From the NCBI RefSeq assembly GCF_028682395.1, contig NZ_JANHLC010000003.1:496001-560000 (forward strand): 64,000 nucleotides of DNA, in the 5' to 3' direction. Under the pieces are notes generated by a model. The model did not search any database, was not told the DNA's origin, and saw nothing but the letters and a program-made list of their open reading frames with translations. Source of the stretch: Pseudomonas putida. GTDB taxonomy: Bacteria > Pseudomonadota > Gammaproteobacteria > Pseudomonadales > Pseudomonadaceae. Of this stretch, positions 45,305 through 52,951 are shown piece after piece; position 1 is the stretch's first letter, and each line of letters starts with the position of its first letter. The translations under genes were made by a program, and so were the position numbers.

Positions 45305-46246
45305 TTAGGCTTGGTGAATTTCGACGGTCAGGTGCCGAATTTCATGAACCGGCAACAGCCGCTCACGAATACTTTCAACACTGGTTGCGGCTTTGCCAAC
45401 AACGCTGACGATAGCGGCGTGGGCGTCGGGGCCTACGCGCCAAACGTGAAGATCGCAGATGCGGACGTCACCCGGTTGCTCAATGAACTCGCGGATTTCC
45501 TGCGCTACGTGATCATCAGTTTTGTCCAGAAGGACGCCGGCAGTCACTTTCATCAGGTTCCAGGACCAGCGCCCGATAACAACGGCGCCGACGATGCCCA
45601 TCACAGGGTCGAGCCAGACCCATCCAAGGTATTTGCCCGCCAGCAGTGCGACGATCGCAAGGACCGAGGTCAGTGCATCGGCCAGGACATGCACATAGGC
45701 CGATTGCAGATTGTTGTCGCCGTGCCCGTGGCCATGATCGTGGTGATGGTGGTGGTCATGCCCGTGATCATGGTTGTGCCCGTGGCCCAGCAGCAACGCA
45801 CTCACGATGTTCACCAGCAAGCCAACTATCGCGATACCAATCGCGATGCTGAATTGCACTTCATTCGGTTGGAACAAACGGACGATCGACTCAGCACCCA
45901 CTGCCAGGGCAACGAGTCCCAGGATCAGCGCCGAAGCAAACCCACCCAGATCGCCGACCTTGCCCGTACCAAAACTGAACCCAGAGTTGGTGGCGTGTCG
46001 CTTGGCATACGCGTATGCAGCGGCCGCGATGCCGAGCGCACCAGCGTGTGTGGCCATGTGGAAGCCGTCGGCGAGTAGGGCCATCGATCCGGTGATGTAG
46101 CCTGCGGCAATCTCACCCACCATCATTACAACGGTCAGCAACACGACCCAGAGCGTGCGCTTCGCATTCTCTTCATGGGAGGCACCGAGAAAAACATGGT
46201 CATGGGTGGTTGCCGTCGTGCTCATAGCTTGGATGTCCGAAGTCAT
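45305..46246 (-). CDS. dmeF: Cation diffusion facilitator DmeF
   Basis: A 313-residue CDF-family exporter with six helices. The metal sites are visible: MALLADGFHMATHAG in helix 2 and VHVLADALTSVLAI in helix 5, with a His-rich loop between (GHGHNHDHGHDHHHHHDHGHGHG). The long N-terminus and the HDHVFLGASHEENAKRT segment match DmeF, which exports cobalt and nickel. Its ATG overlaps the regulator stop (ATGA), so dmeR-dmeF is an operon. Confidence 0.9.
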   Translation of the reverse strand: MTSDIQAMSTTATTHDHVFLGASHEENAKRTLWVVLLTVVMMVGEIAAGYITGSMALLADGFHMATHAGALGIAAAAYAYAKRHATNSGFSFGTGKVGDLGGFASALILGLVALAVGAESIVRLFQPNEVQFSIAIGIAIVGLLVNIVSALLLGHGHNHDHGHDHHHHHDHGHGHGDNNLQSAYVHVLADALTSVLAIVALLAGKYLGWVWLDPVMGIVGAVVIGRWSWNLMKVTAGVLLDKTDDHVAQEIREFIEQPGDVRICDLHVWRVGPDAHAAIVSVVGKAATSVESIRERLLPVHEIRHLTVEIHQA

Positions 46247-46518
46247 TTTGAGTACCGCTGAATGGCTTCCAGGAGTTCTTCTACGCCCTTGCTGCGCTCT
46301 TCGTCAGTAAGTGACGGGTGAGCTACGTGCGCCCTGGCGTGATCCTTGATGATTTCGTCCAGCAACCCATTCATCGCTCCACGGGCCGATGCCACCAGTA
46401 GCAGGGTCTTGGCGCAGTCCTCTTCTTCCTGAAGGGCTTTTTCAATTGCCTGCACCTGCCCAGCAATGCGTTTGACGCGCTTGAGCAGCGCCTCTTTGTT
46501 CGATGCGAGATGGCCCAT
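46243..46518 (-). CDS. dmeR: RcnR/FrmR-family metal-sensing repressor DmeR
   Basis: A 91-residue all-helical CsoR/RcnR-family protein. The N-terminus MGHLASNKEALLKRVKRIAGQVQAIEKAL and the CAKTLLLVASARGAMNGLLDEIIKDH helices carry the His2, Cys35 and His60/64-type ligands of cobalt/nickel sensors. Together with dmeF it matches DmeR. Two C-run sites lie directly upstream, so it probably represses its own operon until Co or Ni binds. Confidence 0.88.
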   Translation of the reverse strand: MGHLASNKEALLKRVKRIAGQVQAIEKALQEEEDCAKTLLLVASARGAMNGLLDEIIKDHARAHVAHPSLTDEERSKGVEELLEAIQRYSK

Positions 46519-46519
46519 A

Positions 46520-46575
46520 CCATACTCCCCCTATGTATATTGGCGCGGAGATTGTCATACCCCACCCCCCTATAC
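46520..46575. promoter_or_regulatory. Pair of RcnR-type operators before dmeR
   Basis: ATACTCCCCCTATG (about 46522-46535) and ATACCCCACCCCCCTATAC (46557-46575) are C-run sites with AT flanks, as expected for FrmR/RcnR tetramers. Both lie within 60 bp of the dmeR start. Confidence 0.6.
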
Positions 46576-46688
46576 AAGAGACCAGTAATCAGCAGGCGAT
46601 TTTTGAGACGAGCGGGATGACTGGCGAACGTATCAACCGTCATCCTGAGGAGCGGTAGATAGAGCCTTCCTTGGCTCTAACCGGGGTA

Positions 46689-46811
46689 TCAGTCGTGAGC
46701 GTGGCCATGGCCCGCGCTATCGTTCGACACCTCTGGCTCGGCATCGCCGCATGCGACGAGCAGGCCGAGGAGACCGATTACAGCGAGCGAACGTAGCAGT
46801 TTGATGGTCAT
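46689..46811 (-). CDS. Tiny His-rich lipoprotein
   Basis: A 40-residue protein: basic start MTIKLLRSLA, a hydrophobic stretch and the lipobox LLVA-C, then an acidic linker and the tail DSAGHGHAHD. After lipidation only about 21 residues would remain, tethered to a periplasmic membrane face and ending in a metal-binding His cluster. Two of the nearest genes are metal-related. It could bind or sense nickel or cobalt. It is too short for usual gene calls. Confidence 0.65.
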   Translation of the reverse strand: MTIKLLRSLAVIGLLGLLVACGDAEPEVSNDSAGHGHAHD

Positions 46812-46885
46812 GTCGTAGGTTCCACAGTGGTGAGATCAAAAAATTGATAGGTCGAGGCTCACTTCTAGTGAGCCTCGACCACGCG

Positions 46886-47542
46886 TCATTTCTTCAGGTT
46901 GAGATAGTCGCCAGTCGTGTTCAGCACAATGGTGACGTTACCCGTGGTACGGTTGCGCCAGAACCAGCCATGGGTGCCGTCGAAGAGCGCAGTCAGCTCA
47001 CCCTTGTCGCTTTGCACCTGACGACCCTTGCTGTAGCTGTGGAAGTCGCCCTGGGCCGCGTCATAGGTTTCACCGTGGGTGTCGTGGTTGACCGGTCCCG
47101 AAGCATTCCACTCATATGCAACGACAGTTCCCTTACGCATTTCGAGCTTGATCTCGCGCCCTTCGCCTGGCTTGAGGGTCAAACTGACCTCGTCGGTTTT
47201 TGCCGCTGGCTGCACTGCTTGCTGGGCAGGCTGCACCGCTGCAACTTGTGGAGCCGGAGCGGGAGCAGCCTCGGGAACCGGTGCCGGTATTGCCGGCGCA
47301 GGTACAGCGGCTTTCGTAGCGGCCTCATCGGCCAAGGCTTCTTGGGCGAGGGAGATCTTGATCTCGCCCATCTGGGTAAGACCCATGGCTCGGCCCAGAC
47401 CTGTTGGGTCGACGGCATACTCCGAAGGCATGACCACGGTGACCAGAAGGCCCATCGCGGCAGCGAAGGCGATGGCGGTGGATCGAATGAGCTGACGGCT
47501 GCTCGGCAGTTCGTTTGCCGAAGGAAGTGGGGAGTTGAACAT
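46886..47542 (-). CDS. Transmembrane anchor protein of metal-resistance cluster
   Basis: A 218-residue protein with one N-terminal membrane helix (RSTAIAFAAAMGLLVTVVMP), a short conserved segment (LGLTQMGEIKISLAQE-like), an Ala/Pro-rich linker (about 85-130) and a C-terminal periplasmic domain (SLTLKPGEGREIKLEMRKG...GPVNHDTHGETYDAAQGDFHSYSKGR). It is a known neighbour of HupE/UreJ genes in metal islands; its role is unsettled. The start at 47542 with GAGGA eight bases upstream is chosen over one 15 bases earlier. Confidence 0.75.
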   Translation of the reverse strand: MFNSPLPSANELPSSRQLIRSTAIAFAAAMGLLVTVVMPSEYAVDPTGLGRAMGLTQMGEIKISLAQEALADEAATKAAVPAPAIPAPVPEAAPAPAPQVAAVQPAQQAVQPAAKTDEVSLTLKPGEGREIKLEMRKGTVVAYEWNASGPVNHDTHGETYDAAQGDFHSYSKGRQVQSDKGELTALFDGTHGWFWRNRTTGNVTIVLNTTGDYLNLKK

Positions 47543-47553
47543 GTTCAGAATCC

Positions 47554-48291
47554 TCAAGCGGTAACAATCAGGCCAGTCAGCTGATAACCCATCAGCAGGA
47601 AACCGGCGCTCATCATGGCAACGTTGGCGGTGTAGGCGTGACGCCAGAAACCACCGGTTCTTCTCCAGAAGCCCATCACGATCAGGATGGCGCTCAGCGC
47701 GAGCAACTGACCGATCTCAACCCCGACATTGAAAGCAATGAGGTTGGGGATCAGGCCGTCGGCCGAGATTTCGTACTCCTGGATCTTTGTTGCCAGGCCA
47801 AAGCCATGCAGCAGGCCGAAGACGAGCGTCGCGGCTTTGGTGTTCGGCTGGTAACCGAACCAGCGCTTGAAGGCCCCCAGGTTGTCCATCGCCTTGTAGA
47901 CCACCGAGAAACCGATGATCGCGTCGATGATGTAGGAGCTGATGCTGATCTCAGTAAGCACGCCGAACAGCAGCGTGACCGAATGTCCAACGGCGAATAG
48001 CGTGACGTAGAGGCCCACGTCCTTGAGGCGGTAGAGGAAGAAGATGACGCCGAACAGGAACAGCAGGTGGTCATAGCCCGTCATCATGTGCTTGGCGCCC
48101 ATGTAGATGAACGGGATCAGCATGACCCCCGAGCTTTCCTGGATGAATCCCTTGTCGCCTTCCGCTACGGCGTGTGCCAATGCCTCCGGCATGCCGATAA
48201 GCAATGACGCGACGAACAGGAACAAGAGGCAGATGGGATGGCGTGCACGCACAGCGAGCAAGCTCCCACCCGTTATCGAGTGTAAACGCAT
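47554..48291 (-). CDS. HupE/UreJ-family membrane protein
   Basis: A 245-residue protein with an N-terminal signal-like helix (ICLLFLFVASLLIGMPEALAH) and about six to seven further helices. The family motif is MTGYDHLLFLFGVIFFLYRLKD, and GLLHGFGLATKI contains the second His. HupE/UreJ proteins transport nickel or cobalt, or act in hydrogenase and urease maturation; here the setting favours metal resistance or homeostasis. It precedes the anchor-protein gene by 11 bases on the same strand. Confidence 0.82.
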   Translation of the reverse strand: MRLHSITGGSLLAVRARHPICLLFLFVASLLIGMPEALAHAVAEGDKGFIQESSGVMLIPFIYMGAKHMMTGYDHLLFLFGVIFFLYRLKDVGLYVTLFAVGHSVTLLFGVLTEISISSYIIDAIIGFSVVYKAMDNLGAFKRWFGYQPNTKAATLVFGLLHGFGLATKIQEYEISADGLIPNLIAFNVGVEIGQLLALSAILIVMGFWRRTGGFWRHAYTANVAMMSAGFLLMGYQLTGLIVTA

Positions 48292-48337
48292 GGATCAATC
48301 CTTTTTGCAGTGATCGAGAGCCGCAAAGCGGCCAGGG

Positions 48338-48697
48338 TCAGGAAGCAAAAGCAGGACGAGGTGGGCGTTCGATTCGGAAGATAGGCGGGTGTGGTACCGA
48401 GTTGCCTGACCAGGCCAATGGCATGGACGGGCCGAAGATAGGTGTCAGTTGCGCAGCAGAAGAGAGCTGAGGGGTCTCGTGCTGGTGGTCGGGCGTGAGC
48501 GGGGCATGATAGTGGTCAGTGCAATGCGCGCAGCTCCATGAGGCCTCGCCATGGTCATGCCCATGCTTCATGTTCCCTGCTTCTTGGGCAGCGACTTGAG
48601 TCGGTACTGCCAACGAATAGGCGTGCCCCGTCCAGGCCAGCATAACGGCCATAGCCAAAGCCACGAGGATGGCTGATGACAGGAAACGACGGGACAT
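48338..48697 (-). CDS. Small exported His/Cys-containing protein
   Basis: A 119-residue protein with a signal peptide (SSAILVALAMAVMLAWTGHAYS) and the metal-binding-like stretch GNMKHGHDHGEASWSCAHCTDHYHAPLTPDHQH, containing one CxxC pair and many histidines. The Pro-rich C-terminus has no motif. It resembles small accessory proteins found in nickel and copper islands. It is divergent from the second metal sensor, with a C-run operator in the gap. Confidence 0.65.
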   Translation of the reverse strand: MSRRFLSSAILVALAMAVMLAWTGHAYSLAVPTQVAAQEAGNMKHGHDHGEASWSCAHCTDHYHAPLTPDHQHETPQLSSAAQLTPIFGPSMPLAWSGNSVPHPPIFRIERPPRPAFAS

Positions 48698-48744
48698 TCA
48701 GATGCCTATGACGCTGATTCAACAGCAACGTTGCACGTTTGACC

Positions 48745-48763
48745 TAACCCCCTGGGGGGGATA
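48745..48763. promoter_or_regulatory. CsoR/RcnR-type operator between metal genes
   Basis: TAACCCCCTGGGGGGGATA differs by one base from the site at 43634. It lies 41 bp before the sensor gene (48804) and 48 bp before the exported His/Cys protein gene (minus strand), so it may control both. Confidence 0.75.
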
Positions 48764-48803
48764 GCATCGCCAGCGTAATGTATCGCCGACAGAGACTCAA
48801 GAT

Positions 48804-49112
48804 ATGTCCGATGATCACCAGCACGATGATGAACAGGGCCATGCCCATACTCACCAGAGCCATGAGGCGATCATCAAGCGCCTGAAGCGTGCAGACGGCC
48901 ATCTGCGCAGCATCATTGCCATGATCGAGGATGGGCGCGAGTGTGTAGACATTGCCCAGCAACTGCATGCGGTTGAAAAGGCCGTCTGCCAGGCCAAGCG
49001 CACGCTCATCCAGGACCATATCGACCACTGTCTTGAGGACTCGGTTGCAGCCTTGAGCAAGGGCGATCGATCGGCCCTGGACGAATTCAAGCAAATTACC
49101 AAGTACCTGTAG
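48804..49112 (+). CDS. FrmR/RcnR/CsoR-family metal sensor
   Basis: A 102-residue regulator with an unusual His-rich N-terminus (MSDDHQHDDEQGHAHTHQSH) before the conserved core (IIKRLKRADGHLRSIIAMIEDGRECVDIAQQLHAVEKAVCQAKRTLIQDHIDHC). The Cys-x25-HxxxC arrangement resembles CsoR/nickel sensors such as NcrB and InrS. It lies beside an operator and is followed closely by YqaA-like and TraX genes. Nickel or copper is the likely signal. Confidence 0.85.
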   Translation: MSDDHQHDDEQGHAHTHQSHEAIIKRLKRADGHLRSIIAMIEDGRECVDIAQQLHAVEKAVCQAKRTLIQDHIDHCLEDSVAALSKGDRSALDEFKQITKYL

Positions 49113-49116
49113 GGCC

Positions 49117-49557
49117 GTGTTCGAGCTCACCAGCTACCTCGGCCTGTTTCTGGCAGCTTTTGCGGCCGCCACGCTGCTACCCATGCAGTCAGAAGCCGCG
49201 CTGGCCGCGATGCTAGTGTCTGAGCTGTACCTGCCCGTGGCGCTTGTCGCGGTGGCTACCGCCGGCAATGTGCTGGGTTCCGTGGTTAACTGGTTTTTGG
49301 GTCGAGGCGTCGAGCACTTCAAGCACAAGCGCTGGTTCCCGATTAGGGAGTCCAAGCTGGAGAAGGCACAAGTCTTCTACCAGCGCTATGGATACTGGTC
49401 ACTGCTATTGAGCTGGGTACCCATTATCGGCGATCCAATTACGTTGGTAGCCGGGGTCATGCGCGAGCCACTTTGGCGGTTCACACTGTTGGTGACCTTG
49501 GCCAAGGGTGGGCGGTACTTGCTACTGACTCTTTTGGTACTCGGGAGCATGCCGTGA
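49117..49557 (+). CDS. YqaA/DedA-family membrane protein
   Basis: A 146-residue membrane protein with about four to five helices. It carries the DedA/SNARE-associated segment FAAATLLPMQSEAALAAMLVS and a conserved GRGVEHFKHKRWF loop. The start is GTG four bases after the metal-sensor stop. Members of the YqaA group are small DedA-like proteins of uncertain transport function. Its stop overlaps the start of the TraX gene. Confidence 0.75.
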   Translation: MFELTSYLGLFLAAFAAATLLPMQSEAALAAMLVSELYLPVALVAVATAGNVLGSVVNWFLGRGVEHFKHKRWFPIRESKLEKAQVFYQRYGYWSLLLSWVPIIGDPITLVAGVMREPLWRFTLLVTLAKGGRYLLLTLLVLGSMP

Positions 49558-50285
49558 CGTCAGATCCCATCCGTCACAGAGAGCGGCACACGGGCCAGGA
49601 CCTGATCAAGTGGATCGCCTTGATTACGATGGTGCTCGATCACATGCGGTTGGCCTGGCCGGCTACCAGTAACCTGTTTGTCTTAGGCCGACTGTCCTTT
49701 CCTTTGTTCTGTTTGGCGGTGGCCATCAACGTTTCGCGGAACCAGCCTGGTGAGTTGTTTATCCGGAGTAATGGCCGGTATCTCGCCCTTTTGGTGTTGT
49801 TTGCGGCGCTATCAGAAGTGCCATACCGGATGGTCAGCACCTCAGGCACATTCAACGTCCTGGTCACGTTGGCGTTGGGTCTGCTGGTCGCTTGGGGAGT
49901 GCAGCACCGGACGCTCGAAAGCCTGGTACTGGCCGGCGGGGCGATTCTGGCTGCCTATTTGCTGAGCGAGCCGTTGATGTTCGGCTTTTATGGAGTGTTC
50001 GTGCCGGCAGCTCTGGTGCTCGCGATCAAGCGCCCCGAACTTTTCGCGTTACTGCCCGTCGCACTCTGTGCTGCTGCCAACTCTCGAACTGGCCTGTTCG
50101 AGCAAGCAGCGCAACTAGAACCATTCGCCATCCTCGCACTGTCGACCGCCGCTCTTGCACCTCTGCTCGGTTTGGCGCTGTTCTGGGCCCCATTGCCGTT
50201 CAAGGTCGTGCCTGTCAAACAGTGGAGCTATTGGTTCTACCCCGGCCACCTGGTGGCGCTACTGGGTATTCGCAACTTGCTTTAG
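49554..50285 (+). CDS. TraX family membrane protein
   Basis: A 243-residue membrane protein of the TraX family, with the opening GQDLIKWIALITMVLDHMRLAWPATS and several later helices. TraX acetylates F-pilin; chromosomal relatives in metal islands have unknown targets. The GTG at 49554 overlaps the previous stop (GTGA). A longer reading starts inside the upstream gene and is rejected. No other conjugation genes are nearby, so a plasmid-transfer role here is unlikely. Confidence 0.78.
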   Translation: MTSDPIRHRERHTGQDLIKWIALITMVLDHMRLAWPATSNLFVLGRLSFPLFCLAVAINVSRNQPGELFIRSNGRYLALLVLFAALSEVPYRMVSTSGTFNVLVTLALGLLVAWGVQHRTLESLVLAGGAILAAYLLSEPLMFGFYGVFVPAALVLAIKRPELFALLPVALCAAANSRTGLFEQAAQLEPFAILALSTAALAPLLGLALFWAPLPFKVVPVKQWSYWFYPGHLVALLGIRNLL

Positions 50286-50357
50286 CTGCTGGCTTTGCTT
50301 CTATGGCTGGCATCCTCAGGGTCAAGAACACCAGCGCTGAAGGACCTGCGGACCGCC

Positions 50358-50489
50358 TTAGTGACAGTGGCGCTCGCCCGTTTTGTGGTTGGTGTGGCAA
50401 CCCTTGGAGTCGGTACCGCCGCTATGTGCGAAGGCAGTGACCGAGGAGAACGACAGGACTGCTGCGATCACGAGGTAAACGATTTTCAT
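50358..50489 (-). CDS. Small exported YHYH-type protein
   Basis: A 43-residue protein: signal peptide MKIVYLVIAAVLSFSSVTAFA, then HSGGTDSKGCHTNHKTGERHCH. The two Cys and five His in the mature 22 residues match the YHYH-type small protein pattern (HSGGTDxxGCHxNxKTGxxHCH). Metal binding in the periplasm is likely. It is the closest gene on the minus strand to TraX and is convergent with it. Confidence 0.75.
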   Translation of the reverse strand: MKIVYLVIAAVLSFSSVTAFAHSGGTDSKGCHTNHKTGERHCH

Positions 50490-50772
50490 CAGGCTACTCC
50501 ATGCTTGGTTTTTGTACGTGGCTTCGGCCACCGGCGAAGATTATGGCTAATTGCCTTCATACGGCAAGCGGCTGCGTCCCCGACGAGGTGTGGTCCAATG
50601 AAAGGGGTAATTACGGGCGTCGGGCTGGAGCCCGTGGAATTAAACGCTGCGAGAGTTTTAATTCTCTAAATCCAATCGTCCCGAGTCCCGTATACACCTA
50701 CAGGCCTCCTAATGAGGCCCAAAGAGTGGTGAACTGGCGCTTGCGCTACAGCGCAGAACCCGATACGGGGAG

Positions 50773-51603
50773 CTAGTTGAAAAGCTCCAAGAAACGGCTG
50801 AAATTGACGGCAGCTATGGCAAGGCCACTCAGTACGATAACTGTCGTGTAGATCGGATGGTCTTTGACGATTTCAATCAACACAACAGGGTGCACCCCGT
50901 TCCGCTCGTACCATTTGGATTTCGTCTTCAAGGACTTGTCATGTGTCCGTTCGAAGAAGTTCGCAAACATATCGAGCTTCCTCAAGGTCGATTGATGCAT
51001 TTTTATGTACTCAGCGTTCACAAAGGCGGCAGCCTCATCAGCGCCCGGCAGCGCGTCTTGGTCGCTGGCATTGTTGAGTTCAGCTAATGCCATGATCCTG
51101 CCTTTCCTTCCCTTGCTATCGGCATGCGGGGCATAATTTCTTCCATACAACGCAACCAGCTCACGCGCAAGGTCAACCTTCTTGTCATCCGGCAGCTCTA
51201 CGGGTTTGCCGCCGAGTACCCGGAAGCGATGCTCAAGCGCAAAGAACCCGAAATTTTCGTCTCGCATATTCCAGTGCAGGAAACGGCAATCCTTGTGCTT
51301 ATCAAGCCATTGGAAAAAGCCTTTGAGCATCGACTTTTCGAATTTATTGAGCTCTGCTTGCATGCTGGAGAGCTGTTTGCTGAGCTCTGCTTCTTTATGG
51401 ATGGACCATGATTTGGTCTGGCCGGTTTTTAGGTTTCGTGTGGCGATGGAGGTCACACGTTTCGACTCCCCCGTATCGTTCTGATAAAACGATTCGCAGG
51501 AGTAGTGGATTACGTAAACTCGGTTCGCGTCGAGGTAGAGGTCTTCGATTAACGCTCTGCTCCTTTTGCGATCCTTTACCCGATCTAGCTCTGCTCCCAC
51601 CAC
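50773..51603 (-). CDS. RNase H-like/unknown protein with C-terminal membrane anchor
   Basis: A 276-residue protein (reading from a GTG at 51603; the open frame extends to 51789 with an unlikely leader). The N-terminal half carries YVIHYSCESFYQN, SIATRNLKTGQTKSWSIH and CRFLHWNMRDENFGFFALEHRFR, a pattern resembling an RNase H-fold exonuclease core, but no full set of catalytic acids could be fixed. The last 30 residues form one membrane helix (YTTVIVLSGLAIAAVNFS). No metal-related motif was seen. It stands alone, so a defence or phage-related role is possible. Confidence 0.6.
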   Translation of the reverse strand: MVGAELDRVKDRKRSRALIEDLYLDANRVYVIHYSCESFYQNDTGESKRVTSIATRNLKTGQTKSWSIHKEAELSKQLSSMQAELNKFEKSMLKGFFQWLDKHKDCRFLHWNMRDENFGFFALEHRFRVLGGKPVELPDDKKVDLARELVALYGRNYAPHADSKGRKGRIMALAELNNASDQDALPGADEAAAFVNAEYIKMHQSTLRKLDMFANFFERTHDKSLKTKSKWYERNGVHPVVLIEIVKDHPIYTTVIVLSGLAIAAVNFSRFLELFN

Positions 51604-51916
51604 CTTCCCCTCAACCCAGTGCAATGTAGGCGAAGCTGGTGATTCTGCCCTCAAATGTGAGTACCCGCTAGATTTACCCCTAGCTTTGCCTTTGACTCTC
51701 CCTGAGGGTATACCGCCTGGGGATAACCAGCTTGCTTTGTCTTGGCGGATTGCCCTGCCGATTGACGTGGCCCACATAAGCCGCTTCAAATGCCGTCAGA
51801 ACGCAGGACCATTCGCTCCCGTCGAGCTGGCTGGTGGGCGTGAGCCAAGAGGCGTATCCTACAAGCGCTTGCTCCGAGACTTGTTGGCCTACAGCCTCCC
51901 CTTGGAGACATCTGAT

Positions 51917-51942
51917 AGCCCGCCGCCGAGGCGGGCTTCTTT
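51917..51942 (+). terminator. Rho-independent terminator
   Basis: AGCCCGCC and GGCGGGCT pair around GCCGA, followed by TCTTT. It points along the plus strand with no plus-strand gene just before it, so it may be a leftover of a lost gene. Confidence 0.7.
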
Positions 51943-52113
51943 GCTACCAGATCTGTACAGCAGCGCCTTTGGTTGGCTAGCTGCCCAAGCTAGGCTCTGC
52001 CAGAACGCATGCCCATAAGCGGTCTACCTGTCTCCCTAGGCACGCCGGTTATCGACGTACCCAAATCTTTTATCAGGCGCATGGAAAGCAGGCGGAGGTT
52101 TGGCGAAATTCGC

Positions 52114-52209
52114 TTACGCAGTCATTGCTTCGCAGGAATCTGCGCAGGTCATACAGGCCTGTGCGCATTGCTGACAGTGGTCAGCATCTCGGTGCGAAGG
52201 CCTGCCCGA
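52114..52209 (-). pseudogene. Remnant of a four-helix copper-binding protein (Csp/DUF326)
   Basis: About 30 codons in one frame end in DADHCQQCAQACMTCADSCEAMTA and a stop. The CxxC/CxxxC spacing is the last helix of cysteine-rich DUF326/Csp copper-storage proteins. No start or earlier helices are present in frame, and other frames hold stops, so only the 3' end remains. Confidence 0.55.
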
Positions 52210-52244
52210 TCATTTAAGGCTGGAAAATCACTGCTTCTGAATGC

Positions 52245-52364
52245 TCACGATTTCGCGACGCTTCCCCCCATACGGAACCCAAATTTCACCTTGTCTCCTA
52301 CGTTCAAGCCCTTCAGCTGTGCAGGCTCAGCTTGGATCCGTCCCTGAAAACGTTATGGAGTCAT
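52245..52364 (-). pseudogene. Remnant of a CusF-like copper-binding domain
   Basis: About 38 codons read RFQGRIQAEPAQLKGLNVGD then KVKFGFRMGGSVAKS and stop. The LKGLxVGDKVxF pattern is the end of CusF/CopB-type copper-binding domains. An in-frame stop lies just upstream; the preceding codons could hold a decayed MTM-like part (IIFMTP). Only a fragment. Confidence 0.5.
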
Positions 52365-52951
52365 GAAAATGATTCCTCGACAGATCAGCGCCCAGCCGCG
52401 TGCCATCGCCCCGCTGCTACGCAGAACGATGGTGTGAAATTAAGAGGGAGTCAGACGCGGGGAGGACGCCATGGATCGGGGGGGAGAACCTGTCGCTATG
52501 CCTACAGCATAGGTATCGGCAGGTCGTGGGTAACCGTCTGGCCAACTCACCCCTCAGCACACAGACCAGCTCGGACAAGAACGGGTGGAAAACAAAGCCT
52601 TGCCCGCAGGTATACCCATTGAATAAGCCTGTATCTGACGTAGGTCATGCAGAGCCTGCCAGCGGGTCGCAATCGACGATGGCTTCATTGTATACTTCGG
52701 CTCCGCATACCCCTTGAGCTACAGGAACATCAGCATGACTGTACTCCAAACGATCTACTGGCAGCCTACGCCGCCTTAGCGCTACGCCCCCTCGCAACAA
52801 CCTGCTTCCGCTAGCCTCGCTCGCGGGTGCTCACTGCTGTACGCCTGGTTTTACACCTTAAGCACACAGCAAAAAATCCTCAAAATTTGAATTTGTATCG
52901 ATTCGCTCGCCACTCCCTTGGCGTGCGCGATGCTTTGCCTTGGATATTTAT

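Larger units (their letters stand above)
51604..52951. other. Gene-poor, decayed region
   Basis: About 1.3 kb without an intact gene. It contains a clear terminator, two copper-protein fragments on the minus strand and, at 52735-52779, a 14-codon frame (MTVLQTIYWQPTPP) with AGGAAC upstream. The rest has no recognisable content and many stop codons in all frames. Confidence 0.55.

Noticed and set aside
49473..50285. TraX start upstream inside the YqaA-like gene
   Set aside because: The extra 27 residues read out of frame through a coding gene; the GTG overlapping the upstream stop gives the family start.
50637..50664. Inverted repeat GAATTAAA-N12-TTTAATTC as operator or IS end
   Set aside because: No gene close enough on either side to be controlled and no matching partner repeat; left unassigned.
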